DNA of 64,000 nucleotides. Origin: Paracoccus litorisediminis (lineage in GTDB: Bacteria > Pseudomonadota > Alphaproteobacteria > Rhodobacterales > Rhodobacteraceae). The stretch spans positions 62,001-126,000 of the forward strand of contig NZ_WMIG01000008.1 in assembly GCF_009711205.1 (NCBI RefSeq). The letters run 5' to 3'. This document shows positions 42,962 to 50,969 of the stretch, piece by piece (position 1 is the first letter of the stretch; every line of letters starts with the position of its first letter). A program made the position numbers and the translations under genes. Below the pieces are notes generated by a model. It saw only the letters and a program-made list of their open reading frames with translations. It was not told where the DNA came from and made no database searches.

Positions 42962-43469
42962 CGGCGGCGCGGGTGCAATGGGTCAGGCACCAGCCAAGAA
43001 CGGCATCTTCCTCGGCGGGCAGGGCGGCAGCAAGGCCGCCCGCGAATTCCTCGAACGAGGGCAGGTTCAGGCCGTTGACGCCCAGCAGCACGGGTATGCC
43101 GCGTTCCAGCGCATCGGCGATGATCGGGGCAAGACCCCGGCCCTCGGCTTCTTGCTTGCCGTATTTGTTGACGATCAACAGGTCGGCACCGGGCAATGAG
43201 CGGGTGACGCCCAGCACGGCAGCCTCGAGTGCGCCGGCGTCAAGACGACAGCCGCGCGCCAGATCGCCGCGATCCTCGCTGATGCGCAGGATCGGGCCAT
43301 CGGGCAGGACAAGGATGTCCATGTCGCAGCGCGCCCGGTCGGCGCGCTCGACATTGCTTTGCACCGTGCCGGACAGCCTGACCCCCTTGGACTGAAGGCG
43401 TTCGGCGATCACGGCCAGAAAACGGTCATTCGCGCCGCGACCGGGCAGGCTGACATAGGCAAGGTGCAT
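42957..43469 (-). CDS. DUF2478-like protein at the end of the nar operon
   Basis: 170 residues, start at the ATG at 43469 (MHLAYVSLPGRGANDRF) behind GAGGAAT. The layout fits the DUF2478 family found near molybdenum-enzyme and transport genes: a nucleotide-binding-like N-terminus, CDMDILVLPDG near residue 48, and DLLIVNKYGKQEAEGRGLAP near 96. The biochemical role is not known. It is the last gene on the nar strand, 11 bp after the PPIase gene, which suggests a part in nitrate reductase or molybdenum cofactor supply. Confidence 0.72.
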   Translation of the reverse strand: MHLAYVSLPGRGANDRFLAVIAERLQSKGVRLSGTVQSNVERADRARCDMDILVLPDGPILRISEDRGDLARGCRLDAGALEAAVLGVTRSLPGADLLIVNKYGKQEAEGRGLAPIIADALERGIPVLLGVNGLNLPSFEEFAGGLAAALPAEEDAVLGWCLTHCTRAAA

Positions 43470-43480
43470 GGCATTCCTCC

Positions 43481-44272
43481 TCAGGATTTCAGGTCGATCC
43501 CGTCGATCTCGGCCTTGCCGACCAGCCCGTCGACATAGGCGCGGCTTGCCCGCAACCATGCGGCCTTTTCATGGGCCTCGACAAGCTGGGGCATGACGGC
43601 CTCGAAGGGCAGGACCGCACCATCGGCGCGCGCATCAAGGCGGATCACATGGATGCCGTAGCGCGATTTGCAGATCGCGAACTCGCCCTCTTTCATCGAG
43701 GCCATCATGGCTTCGAATTCGGGGACGGTATCGCCCGAGGTCAACTGCCCCAGCACGCCTCCATTGGCTTTCGACGAGCAGGCGCTGTTCTGGACGGCAA
43801 GCTCGGCAAAGCGCCGGGGTTCGGCTTGCACGGTCTGGAGCAGCCCTTCGGCCGCCTGAAGCGCCATGGCACGGGCCACGGGGTCTTCGGGCGCGGCGGC
43901 CAGAAGGATATGGGCGGCCTCGAACAGGGACGGGGCGCGGAAGCGTTCGGGATGCGTGTCATAGATGGTGCGCAGCCGGGCTTCGTCGGCGGGTTCGGGC
44001 ACGACCTCCTGATCCAGCACTTGCCGGATCAGGGCCTCTTCCTCGGTTTCCCATTGGCCGGGGGCGGTTTCGGTCGGGTCTGCCGCGATCCCGACCGTTT
44101 TCCCCCGCTGCAGAAGCAGTTCGCGGATGGCCAGGGCGCGGGCGGCAGATTTCCATGCGTGACCCGGCTTGCCCTTGGGGGCGGGGTGGTTCTGGGCCTC
44201 GTCCGCAATGCGGCCGGGGTCCAGGGTTACGCCATTCACCGTGACCGGAGGCAGGAGCGGTTTGACTTCCAT
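43481..44272 (-). CDS. Parvulin-type peptidyl-prolyl isomerase of the nar operon
   Basis: 263 residues. The rotamase domain is in the C-terminal half: FEAAHILLAAAPEDP (residues about 118-132), FAELAVQNSACSSKANGGVLGQLTSGDTVPEFE and GIHVIRLDAR. The N-terminal half is a helical SurA/NifM-like chaperone region. No signal peptide is seen, so it acts in the cytoplasm, probably on NarG/NarH assembly. It follows narI by 6 bp. A PPIase in this place is known from denitrifier nar operons. Confidence 0.85.
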   Translation of the reverse strand: MEVKPLLPPVTVNGVTLDPGRIADEAQNHPAPKGKPGHAWKSAARALAIRELLLQRGKTVGIAADPTETAPGQWETEEEALIRQVLDQEVVPEPADEARLRTIYDTHPERFRAPSLFEAAHILLAAAPEDPVARAMALQAAEGLLQTVQAEPRRFAELAVQNSACSSKANGGVLGQLTSGDTVPEFEAMMASMKEGEFAICKSRYGIHVIRLDARADGAVLPFEAVMPQLVEAHEKAAWLRASRAYVDGLVGKAEIDGIDLKS

Positions 44273-44278
44273 TATGCT

Positions 44279-44965
44279 TTACTCCGCCGGGTTCCGTTTG
44301 GTGCGCACGATCTGGTAGCCGGGACGCCACAGGTAGCGCACCGGGGCCGAGATCATGTGGACCAGACGGGTGAAGGGGAACAGCAGGAAGATCGTCAGCC
44401 CAAGGAAGATGTGCAGCTTGAACAGGATGTTCACATCGGCCATGTGCTCGGCCGCGCCAGCTTTCAGATAGACGATGCTTTGCGCCCAGTTCATCAGCTT
44501 GGTCATTTCATGCCCGTCCAGATGCTGCATCGAGACGATGATGGTCAGCAGCCCAAGCACCAGTTGGACCAGCAGCAGGATCAGGATGCCGGTATCGGCG
44601 ACGGTCGAATTGGCGCGGATGCGCGGATCGGTCAGCCGGCGATGCAGCAGGATCGCACCGCCCGCCAGCGCCATCAGACCGGCGATGCCGCCTGCGGTCA
44701 TGGCCAGCACCTGTTTCGCCGAGTGGCTGACGCCAAGCGCGTCAAAGACCGCGATCGGGGTCAGAAGGCCGACGAAATGGCCCATCAGGATGAAAAGCAC
44801 GCCGACATGGAACAGGACCGAGCCGATGACGAACTGTTTCTTACGCAGGATCTGGCTGGATTTCGACTTCCAGGTAAAGGGATCGCGCTCGTATCGGGCA
44901 ATGGACCCCAGGATCATCACGGTGATGGCAATATAGGGGTAGATGCCGAAAAGCAGATTGTTCAT
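44279..44965 (-). CDS. narI: Respiratory nitrate reductase gamma subunit
   Basis: 228 residues, five membrane segments. The heme b ligands are visible as His53 and His63 (VLFHVGVLFILMGH) and His185 and His203 (KLHIFLGL and RLVH), matching the E. coli pattern. It anchors NarGH to the inner membrane and takes electrons from quinol. The start at 44965 (MNNLLFGIYPY) lies 13 bp after the narJ stop, behind AGGAGG. Confidence 0.96.
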   Translation of the reverse strand: MNNLLFGIYPYIAITVMILGSIARYERDPFTWKSKSSQILRKKQFVIGSVLFHVGVLFILMGHFVGLLTPIAVFDALGVSHSAKQVLAMTAGGIAGLMALAGGAILLHRRLTDPRIRANSTVADTGILILLLVQLVLGLLTIIVSMQHLDGHEMTKLMNWAQSIVYLKAGAAEHMADVNILFKLHIFLGLTIFLLFPFTRLVHMISAPVRYLWRPGYQIVRTKRNPAE

Positions 44966-44978
44966 CTGAACCTCCTGT

Positions 44979-45668
44979 TCATTCTGCCGGATGGGCCGCG
45001 CCGGCGCGCGGATCCATCTTGGCAAGGATGTCGCGGCTGACGGGGCAGCCGGCATTGGGATCGGGGCCGAAGGTCACCTGGGATTCCTCCCAGACGGCAT
45101 CAAGCGCCGCCAGATCCTCGGGGTCCTCGTCGGGAACGTCGGCCAGCTCGGCAGGGATATCGCCATCGACCTCGGCCAGATGCACCAGCGTCGACATGAC
45201 TGCCGCATAGGACGAGCCGCGTTTCATCAGCCGGTCGGCCAGTGCCGCGATGATATGCCCGGCATCGGCCAGCATGCTGCGCGCCTCATCCAGCGGCAGG
45301 GTCGAGACATATTCCAGAACCACCGGCAGATGGTCGGGAAGCTCGCTTCCAGCCAGATCGAAGCCGCCCGCGCGGTAGGTTTCCAGCAGGTCGACCATGG
45401 CGCCGCCACGGTCGCGGCTCTCGCCATGGACATGCTCGAACAGGTTCAGCGACAAGGTGCGCGAGCGGTCGAACAGCAGGACATAGCGTTCCTGCAGGTC
45501 GTAAAGGTCGCCCGTTTCCAGTTCATGCAGCAAGGGTGCCAGATCGCGGTGACGCTGGGGGCCAAGCAGGCCCTCATCGTGCAGGAGCTGCTTGATGTCG
45601 GGGATCGCGGCGATCAGCTCGGCCGAAGGATAGCTGAGCAGCGCGGAAAGTGCCTTGAAGGTTTTCAT
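44979..45668 (-). CDS. narJ: Nitrate reductase assembly chaperone
   Basis: 229 residues, all helical, NarJ/TorD family. LSALLSYPSAELIAAI at the N-terminus, LFEHVHGESRDRGGAMVDLLETY near residue 77 and LPDHLPVVLEYVSTLP near 106 are conserved in NarJ. It guides insertion of the molybdenum cofactor into NarG and is not part of the final enzyme. It overlaps narH by 4 bp. Confidence 0.95.
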   Translation of the reverse strand: MKTFKALSALLSYPSAELIAAIPDIKQLLHDEGLLGPQRHRDLAPLLHELETGDLYDLQERYVLLFDRSRTLSLNLFEHVHGESRDRGGAMVDLLETYRAGGFDLAGSELPDHLPVVLEYVSTLPLDEARSMLADAGHIIAALADRLMKRGSSYAAVMSTLVHLAEVDGDIPAELADVPDEDPEDLAALDAVWEESQVTFGPDPNAGCPVSRDILAKMDPRAGAAHPAE

Positions 45669-47188
45669 GGTTGAATGAACTCCTGCGGGCTGCGGAACTT
45701 CTTGCCACCGAACAGCGAGCCCTTGTTGCTACCCGACGAGCAGCCGTTGCCGTCGGTGAAGCCGCAGCCGCCGCGCAGGTCATAGGCATCCTCGACCAGC
45801 TCGCGATGCGTCGTCGGGATGACGAAGCGATCCTCGTAATTGGCGATGGCCAGCAGCTGATACATCTCGTCGATTTGCAGCGGCGTCATGCCGACGCGCT
45901 TGGCAACGCCCAGATTGACCACGCCGTCGATGGATTTCGACCGCATGTAGCTGCGCATGGCCAGCATCCGTTCCAGCGCCAGCGCCACCGGGGCCTCGTC
46001 GCCCGCGGTCAGCATATTGGCAAGGTAACGCAGCGGGATGCGCAGGCTTTTCACATCCGGCATGTCGTCCTGAGCCGAGATCTTGCCAGCTTCGGCGGCG
46101 TTCTGGATCGGCGACAGCGGCGGCACATACCAGACCATCGGCAGGGTGCGATATTCCGGGTGCAGCGGGAAGGCGATCTTCCATTCCATCGCCAGCTTCC
46201 AGATCGGCGAGTTCTGCGCGCCGCGGATCCAGTCCTCGGGGACGCCCTCGGCACGAGCGGCCGCGATCACCTCGGGGTCGTTCGGGTCAAGGAAGACGCC
46301 CAGTTGCGCGTCGTACAGATCCTGCTCGCTTTCGGTCGCTGCCGCTTCCGAGATCTTGTCGGCGTCATACAGCATCACGCCCAGATAGCGGATGCGGCCG
46401 ACGCAGGTTTCCGAGCAGACCGTGGGCTGGCCGGATTCCAGACGCGGATAGCAGAACACGCATTTCTCGGATTTGCCGGTCGACCAGTTGTAATAGATCT
46501 TCTTGTAGGGGCAGCCCGAGACGCACATCCGCCAGCCGCGGCACTTCTCTTGGTCGATCAGGACGACGCCGTCATCCTCGCGCTTGTAGATCGCGCCCGA
46601 GGGGCAGGATGCGACACAGGCCGGGTTAAGGCAGTGTTCGCACAGGCGCGGCAGATACATCATGAAGGTGTTTTCGTATTCACCGTAGATTTCTTTCTGC
46701 ACGCCCTCGAAGTTGTAGTCCTTGGAGCGCTTCTCGAATTCGCCGCCCAGGATTTCCTCCCAGTTCGGACCCCATTCGATCTTTTCCATCCGCTCGCCCG
46801 AGATCAGCGAACGCGGACGCGCGGTCGGGAAGGCCTGCGATTCCGGCGCGGATTTCAGATGGTCGTAGTCGAAGGTGAACGGCTCATAAAAGTCGTCGAT
46901 CTCGGGCAGATCCGGGTTGGCAAAGATATTCGCCAGGATCCGCCACTTGCCGCCCTGTTTGGGGCGCAGGTGGCCAGCCTTGGTCCGGGTCCAGCCGCCA
47001 TTCCAGCGCTTCTGGTTTTCCCAGTCCTTGGGATAACCGATGCCGGGCTTGGTTTCGACGTTGTTGAACCATGCATATTCAACGCCCTCGCGCGAGGTCC
47101 AGACGTTCTTGCAGGTGACCGAGCAAGTGTGACACCCGATACATTTATCGAGGTTCAGCACCATGCCGATTTGCGCACGTACTTTCAT
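45665..47188 (-). CDS. narH: Respiratory nitrate reductase beta subunit
   Basis: 507 residues, electron-transfer subunit with four FeS clusters. Cys groups are visible in LDKCIGCHTCSVTCKNVW near residue 16, LCEHCLNPACVASCPSGAIY near 183, DQEKCRGWRMCVSGCPYKK near 213 (Trp replaces one Cys, giving the usual 3Fe-4S site) and KCVFCYPRLESGQPTVCSETCVGR near 242. It passes electrons from NarI to NarG. It overlaps narG and narJ by 4 bp each. Confidence 0.97.
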   Translation of the reverse strand: MKVRAQIGMVLNLDKCIGCHTCSVTCKNVWTSREGVEYAWFNNVETKPGIGYPKDWENQKRWNGGWTRTKAGHLRPKQGGKWRILANIFANPDLPEIDDFYEPFTFDYDHLKSAPESQAFPTARPRSLISGERMEKIEWGPNWEEILGGEFEKRSKDYNFEGVQKEIYGEYENTFMMYLPRLCEHCLNPACVASCPSGAIYKREDDGVVLIDQEKCRGWRMCVSGCPYKKIYYNWSTGKSEKCVFCYPRLESGQPTVCSETCVGRIRYLGVMLYDADKISEAAATESEQDLYDAQLGVFLDPNDPEVIAAARAEGVPEDWIRGAQNSPIWKLAMEWKIAFPLHPEYRTLPMVWYVPPLSPIQNAAEAGKISAQDDMPDVKSLRIPLRYLANMLTAGDEAPVALALERMLAMRSYMRSKSIDGVVNLGVAKRVGMTPLQIDEMYQLLAIANYEDRFVIPTTHRELVEDAYDLRGGCGFTDGNGCSSGSNKGSLFGGKKFRSPQEFIQP

Positions 47189-50100
47189 TCCGCTGCCTCC
47201 GGAGCTTGGGTTGCGGTCTCGTTCAGCGGACCTTCCAGCCAGTCCACCTTGTTCATCTTGCGCACGATGACGAATTCGTCGCGGTTCGAACCAACCGTGC
47301 CGTAGTAGTTGAAGCCGTAGGACAGCTGCGCATAGCCGCCGATCATGTGAGTTGGCTTCAGCACGACCCGGGTGACCGAGTTGTGGATGCCGCCGCGCAG
47401 ATTGGTGATCTGGCTGCCGGGCGTGTTCACGATTTTTTCCTGAGCGTGATACATGAAGGCCGTGCCTTCCTTCATCCGCTGGCTGACCACCGCGCGGGCG
47501 GTGATGACGCCGTTGGTATTGAAGACCTCGATCCAGTCATTGTCGACCAGCCCGGCTTTCCGCGCGTCCACTTCCGAAATCCACACCACCGGGCCGCCAC
47601 GGTTCAGCGTCAGCATGTGCAGGTTGTCGGAATAGGTCGAGTGGATGCCCCATTTCTGGTGCGGGGTGATGAAGTTCAGCGTCACGTGCTTTTCGCTGGA
47701 ACCCAGCGATTTGCGCGCCTGCGCCCCCACGGTCTTCAGGTCCACCGGCGGACGCCATGTCACGAAGCCCTCGCCAAAGGCGCGCATCCATTCATGGTCC
47801 TGATAGATCGACTGACGGCCGGTCAGGGTGCGCCACGGGATCAGCTCATGGACGTTGGTCCAGCCGGCGTTGTAGCAGACCTCCTCGCTTTCGATGCCCG
47901 ACCAGGTCGGGCTGGAGATGATCTTGCGCGGCTGGGCGGCGATGTCGCGGAAGCGGATCTTTTCGTCTTCCTTGACCTCGGCCAGATGCTTGTGGCTGAT
48001 GCCGGTGAAGTTGCTTAGCGCGTCCCAAGCCTTGACGGCGACTTCGCCGTTGGTTTCCGGGGCCAGCATCAGCACGACCTCGGCGGCGTCGATCGCAGTC
48101 TCGATCTTGGCCATGCCTTTGGTCACGCCTTCGTCGGTGACGGTGCCGTTCAGCGCCTTCAGGTGATGCACCTCGGTCTTGGTGTCCCAGCTGATGCCCT
48201 TGCCGCCATTGCCGATCTTTTCAAGCAGCGGACCGACAGCGGTGAAGCGCTTGTAAAGGTTCGGATAATCGCGCGTCACCTCGATATAGTCGGGCGCGGT
48301 TTCGCCGGGGATCAGGTCACAGCCATCCTGTTTCCAATCGCGCACGAAGGGCTGGGCGATCTCGCTGGCCGTATCGTGTTGCAGCGGATGCTGGATGATG
48401 TCGGTTTCCTCGCCCAGCACCTCGGGGGCCACTTCCGAGAATTTCTTGGCGATCGACTTGAAGATTTCCCAATCCGACTTCGACTCATACGCCGGGTCAA
48501 CCGCCGCCTGCAGCGGGTGGATGAACGGGTGCATGTCCGAAGTGTTCATGTCGTCCTTTTCGTACCAGGACGCGGTCGGCAGAACGATGTCGGAATAGAC
48601 GGCAGTGGTCGACATCCGGAAGTCCAGCGTGACCAGCAGGTCCAGCTTTCCTTCGGGGGCGTCGTCATGCCATGCGGCCTCGATCGGTTTCTGACGGCCT
48701 TCCTCACCCAGATCCTTGCCCAGCACGCCGTGATCGGTGCCCAGCAGGTGCTTGAGGAAGTATTCATGCCCCTTGCCCGAGGAACCCAGCAGGTTTGAAC
48801 GCCAGACGAACAGGTTGCGCGGCCAGTTTTCCGGCGCGTCCGGATCTTCGCAGGACATCTGCAATTCGCCCGATTTCAGGCGTTCCGCGACATAGTCCTT
48901 GACCGGGATGCCAGCCTTTTTCGCGGCGCGACCAACCTCCAGCGGGTTCTGTTTCAGCTGCGGGGCCGAAGGCAGCCAGCCCATCCGCTCGGCGCGGATG
49001 TTGTAGTCGATCAGGCTGAGCTTGTCCCAATCGCCTTTCGGCGCGGTGGGCGAGAGCAGTTCGGTCGAGCTGACGGTTTCATAGCGCCATTGGTCGGTAT
49101 GGGCATACCATGCGCTGGTCGCGTTCATGTGGCGCGGCGGGCGCTGCCAGTCCAAGGCAAAGGCCAAAGCCGTCCAGCCGGTCTGCGGGCGCAGTTTTTC
49201 CTGACCCACATAGTGCGACCAGCCGCCGCCGGACTGACCGATGCAGCCGCACATGATCAGCATATTGATCGCGGCGCGATAGTTCATGTCCATGTGGAAC
49301 CAATGGTTCATTGCCGCGCCGATGATGATCATCGAACGGCCATTGGTCTTTTCGGCATTGTTGGCGAATTCGCGGGCGACCTGAATGATCTTGTCGCGAC
49401 GCACGCCGGTGATGCGCTCGGCCCAAGCGGGGGTGAAGGGCACATCGGCGTCATAGTCATTGGCGACATGCTCGCCGCCCAGACCGCGATCAAGGCTGTA
49501 ATTGGCGCACATCAGGTCGAAGACCGTGGCGACCAGCGCCTCGGAGCCATCGGCCAAGGTCAGTTTCTTGACCGGTACATTGCGGGTCAGCACATCGCCG
49601 CGGCTATCGACCTCGAACCCGTTCGAGGCCATGGCCCCGAAGAAGGGAAAATCGACGGCGGCGACATCGTCATGATCCTCGTCAAGAACCAGGCTCATCT
49701 TCAGGCGGACATCGGCATCGCCCGCCTTTTCCTCAAGGTTCCAACTGCCCTTTTCATCAGCCCAGCGGAAGCCGACCGAGCCGTTTGGCACGACCAGTTC
49801 ATCGGCATTCTCGTCGATGGCGACCGTTTTCCATTCGGCATTGGCCTTTTGGCCCAGCCCGTCCGCCAGATCCGAGGCGCGCAGCTGCCGACCCGGAACC
49901 AGACGACCTTCCTGCTGATCAAGACGGACCAGCATGGGCATGTCGCTGTAGCGGCGGCAGTAGTCCTCGAAATAGGGCACCTGACGGTTCAGGTGGAACT
50001 CGCGCAGGATGACGTGGCCAAAGGCCATGCCAAGCGCCGCGTCGGTGCCTTGCTTCACGTTCAGCCAGATGTCGCCGAATTTCGCGGCCTCGGAATAGTC

Positions 50101-50949
50101 CGGGCAGATGACGGCGGATTTGGTGCCCTTGTAGCGGGCCTCGGTGTAGAAGTGCGCGTCGGGCGTCCGGGTCTGCGGCACGTTCGAGCCCCACAGCATC
50201 AGGTAGCCCGCATTGTACCAGTCGGCCGATTCCGGCACGTCGGTCTGTTCGCCCCAGACCTGCGGCGAGGCCGGCGGAAGGTCGCAATACCAGTCATAGA
50301 AGGACATGCAGGTGCCGCCCAGCAGCGACAGGTAGCGCGTGCCCGCGGCATAGGAAATCATCGACATGGCCGGGATCGGCGAGAAGCCAAAGACCCGGTC
50401 GGGGCCGTATTTCTTGGCGGTATAGGCATTGGCGGCAGCGACCATCTCGGTCACTTCGTCCCAGTTGGCACGCACGAAGCCGCCCTTGCCGCGGATGCGG
50501 GTGTAGCTTTCGCGGGCGGCGGGATCGGTCTGGATCGCCTCCCATGCGGCGACCGGGGTCAGGGTGGCGCGTTTCTCGCGCCATAGTTTCATCAGGCGTC
50601 CGCGGATCAGCGGGTTCTTCACGCGGTTGGCGCTATACAGGTACCAGCTGTAGCTGGCGCCACGGGCGCAGCCGCGCGGCTCGTGGTTGGGCAGGTCGGG
50701 CCGGGTGCGGGGATAGTCGGTCTGCTGGGTTTCCCAGGTCACGATCCCCGATTTCACATAGATCTTCCACGAACAGGACCCGGTGCAGTTCACACCATGG
50801 GTCGAGCGGACGATCTTGTCGTGCCGCCAGCGCGAACGATAGGTATCCTCCCAATCGCGGTTTTCAGTCGTGGTCTGCCCATGGCCTTCCGAAAAAGTGT
50901 CCTTGCGGTTGCTTTTCAGGAAGTTCAGGCGGTCCAGAAGATGGCTCAT
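47185..50949 (-). CDS. narG: Respiratory nitrate reductase alpha subunit
   Basis: 1254 residues, molybdenum bis-MGD catalytic subunit. The FS0 cluster ligands are His51, Cys55, Cys59 (HGVNCTGSC) and Cys94 (RGCARG). The molybdenum ligand Asp223 lies in DWYCDLPPASPQ. The N-terminal vestigial twin-arginine-like region (FLKSNRKDTF) is as in other NarG proteins that stay on the cytoplasmic side. It reduces nitrate to nitrite. Length and motifs are complete. It starts 20 bp downstream of narK. Confidence 0.98.
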   Translation of the reverse strand: MSHLLDRLNFLKSNRKDTFSEGHGQTTTENRDWEDTYRSRWRHDKIVRSTHGVNCTGSCSWKIYVKSGIVTWETQQTDYPRTRPDLPNHEPRGCARGASYSWYLYSANRVKNPLIRGRLMKLWREKRATLTPVAAWEAIQTDPAARESYTRIRGKGGFVRANWDEVTEMVAAANAYTAKKYGPDRVFGFSPIPAMSMISYAAGTRYLSLLGGTCMSFYDWYCDLPPASPQVWGEQTDVPESADWYNAGYLMLWGSNVPQTRTPDAHFYTEARYKGTKSAVICPDYSEAAKFGDIWLNVKQGTDAALGMAFGHVILREFHLNRQVPYFEDYCRRYSDMPMLVRLDQQEGRLVPGRQLRASDLADGLGQKANAEWKTVAIDENADELVVPNGSVGFRWADEKGSWNLEEKAGDADVRLKMSLVLDEDHDDVAAVDFPFFGAMASNGFEVDSRGDVLTRNVPVKKLTLADGSEALVATVFDLMCANYSLDRGLGGEHVANDYDADVPFTPAWAERITGVRRDKIIQVAREFANNAEKTNGRSMIIIGAAMNHWFHMDMNYRAAINMLIMCGCIGQSGGGWSHYVGQEKLRPQTGWTALAFALDWQRPPRHMNATSAWYAHTDQWRYETVSSTELLSPTAPKGDWDKLSLIDYNIRAERMGWLPSAPQLKQNPLEVGRAAKKAGIPVKDYVAERLKSGELQMSCEDPDAPENWPRNLFVWRSNLLGSSGKGHEYFLKHLLGTDHGVLGKDLGEEGRQKPIEAAWHDDAPEGKLDLLVTLDFRMSTTAVYSDIVLPTASWYEKDDMNTSDMHPFIHPLQAAVDPAYESKSDWEIFKSIAKKFSEVAPEVLGEETDIIQHPLQHDTASEIAQPFVRDWKQDGCDLIPGETAPDYIEVTRDYPNLYKRFTAVGPLLEKIGNGGKGISWDTKTEVHHLKALNGTVTDEGVTKGMAKIETAIDAAEVVLMLAPETNGEVAVKAWDALSNFTGISHKHLAEVKEDEKIRFRDIAAQPRKIISSPTWSGIESEEVCYNAGWTNVHELIPWRTLTGRQSIYQDHEWMRAFGEGFVTWRPPVDLKTVGAQARKSLGSSEKHVTLNFITPHQKWGIHSTYSDNLHMLTLNRGGPVVWISEVDARKAGLVDNDWIEVFNTNGVITARAVVSQRMKEGTAFMYHAQEKIVNTPGSQITNLRGGIHNSVTRVVLKPTHMIGGYAQLSYGFNYYGTVGSNRDEFVIVRKMNKVDWLEGPLNETATQAPEAAE

Positions 50950-50969
50950 GTCGCTTTCTCCTTTGAATT

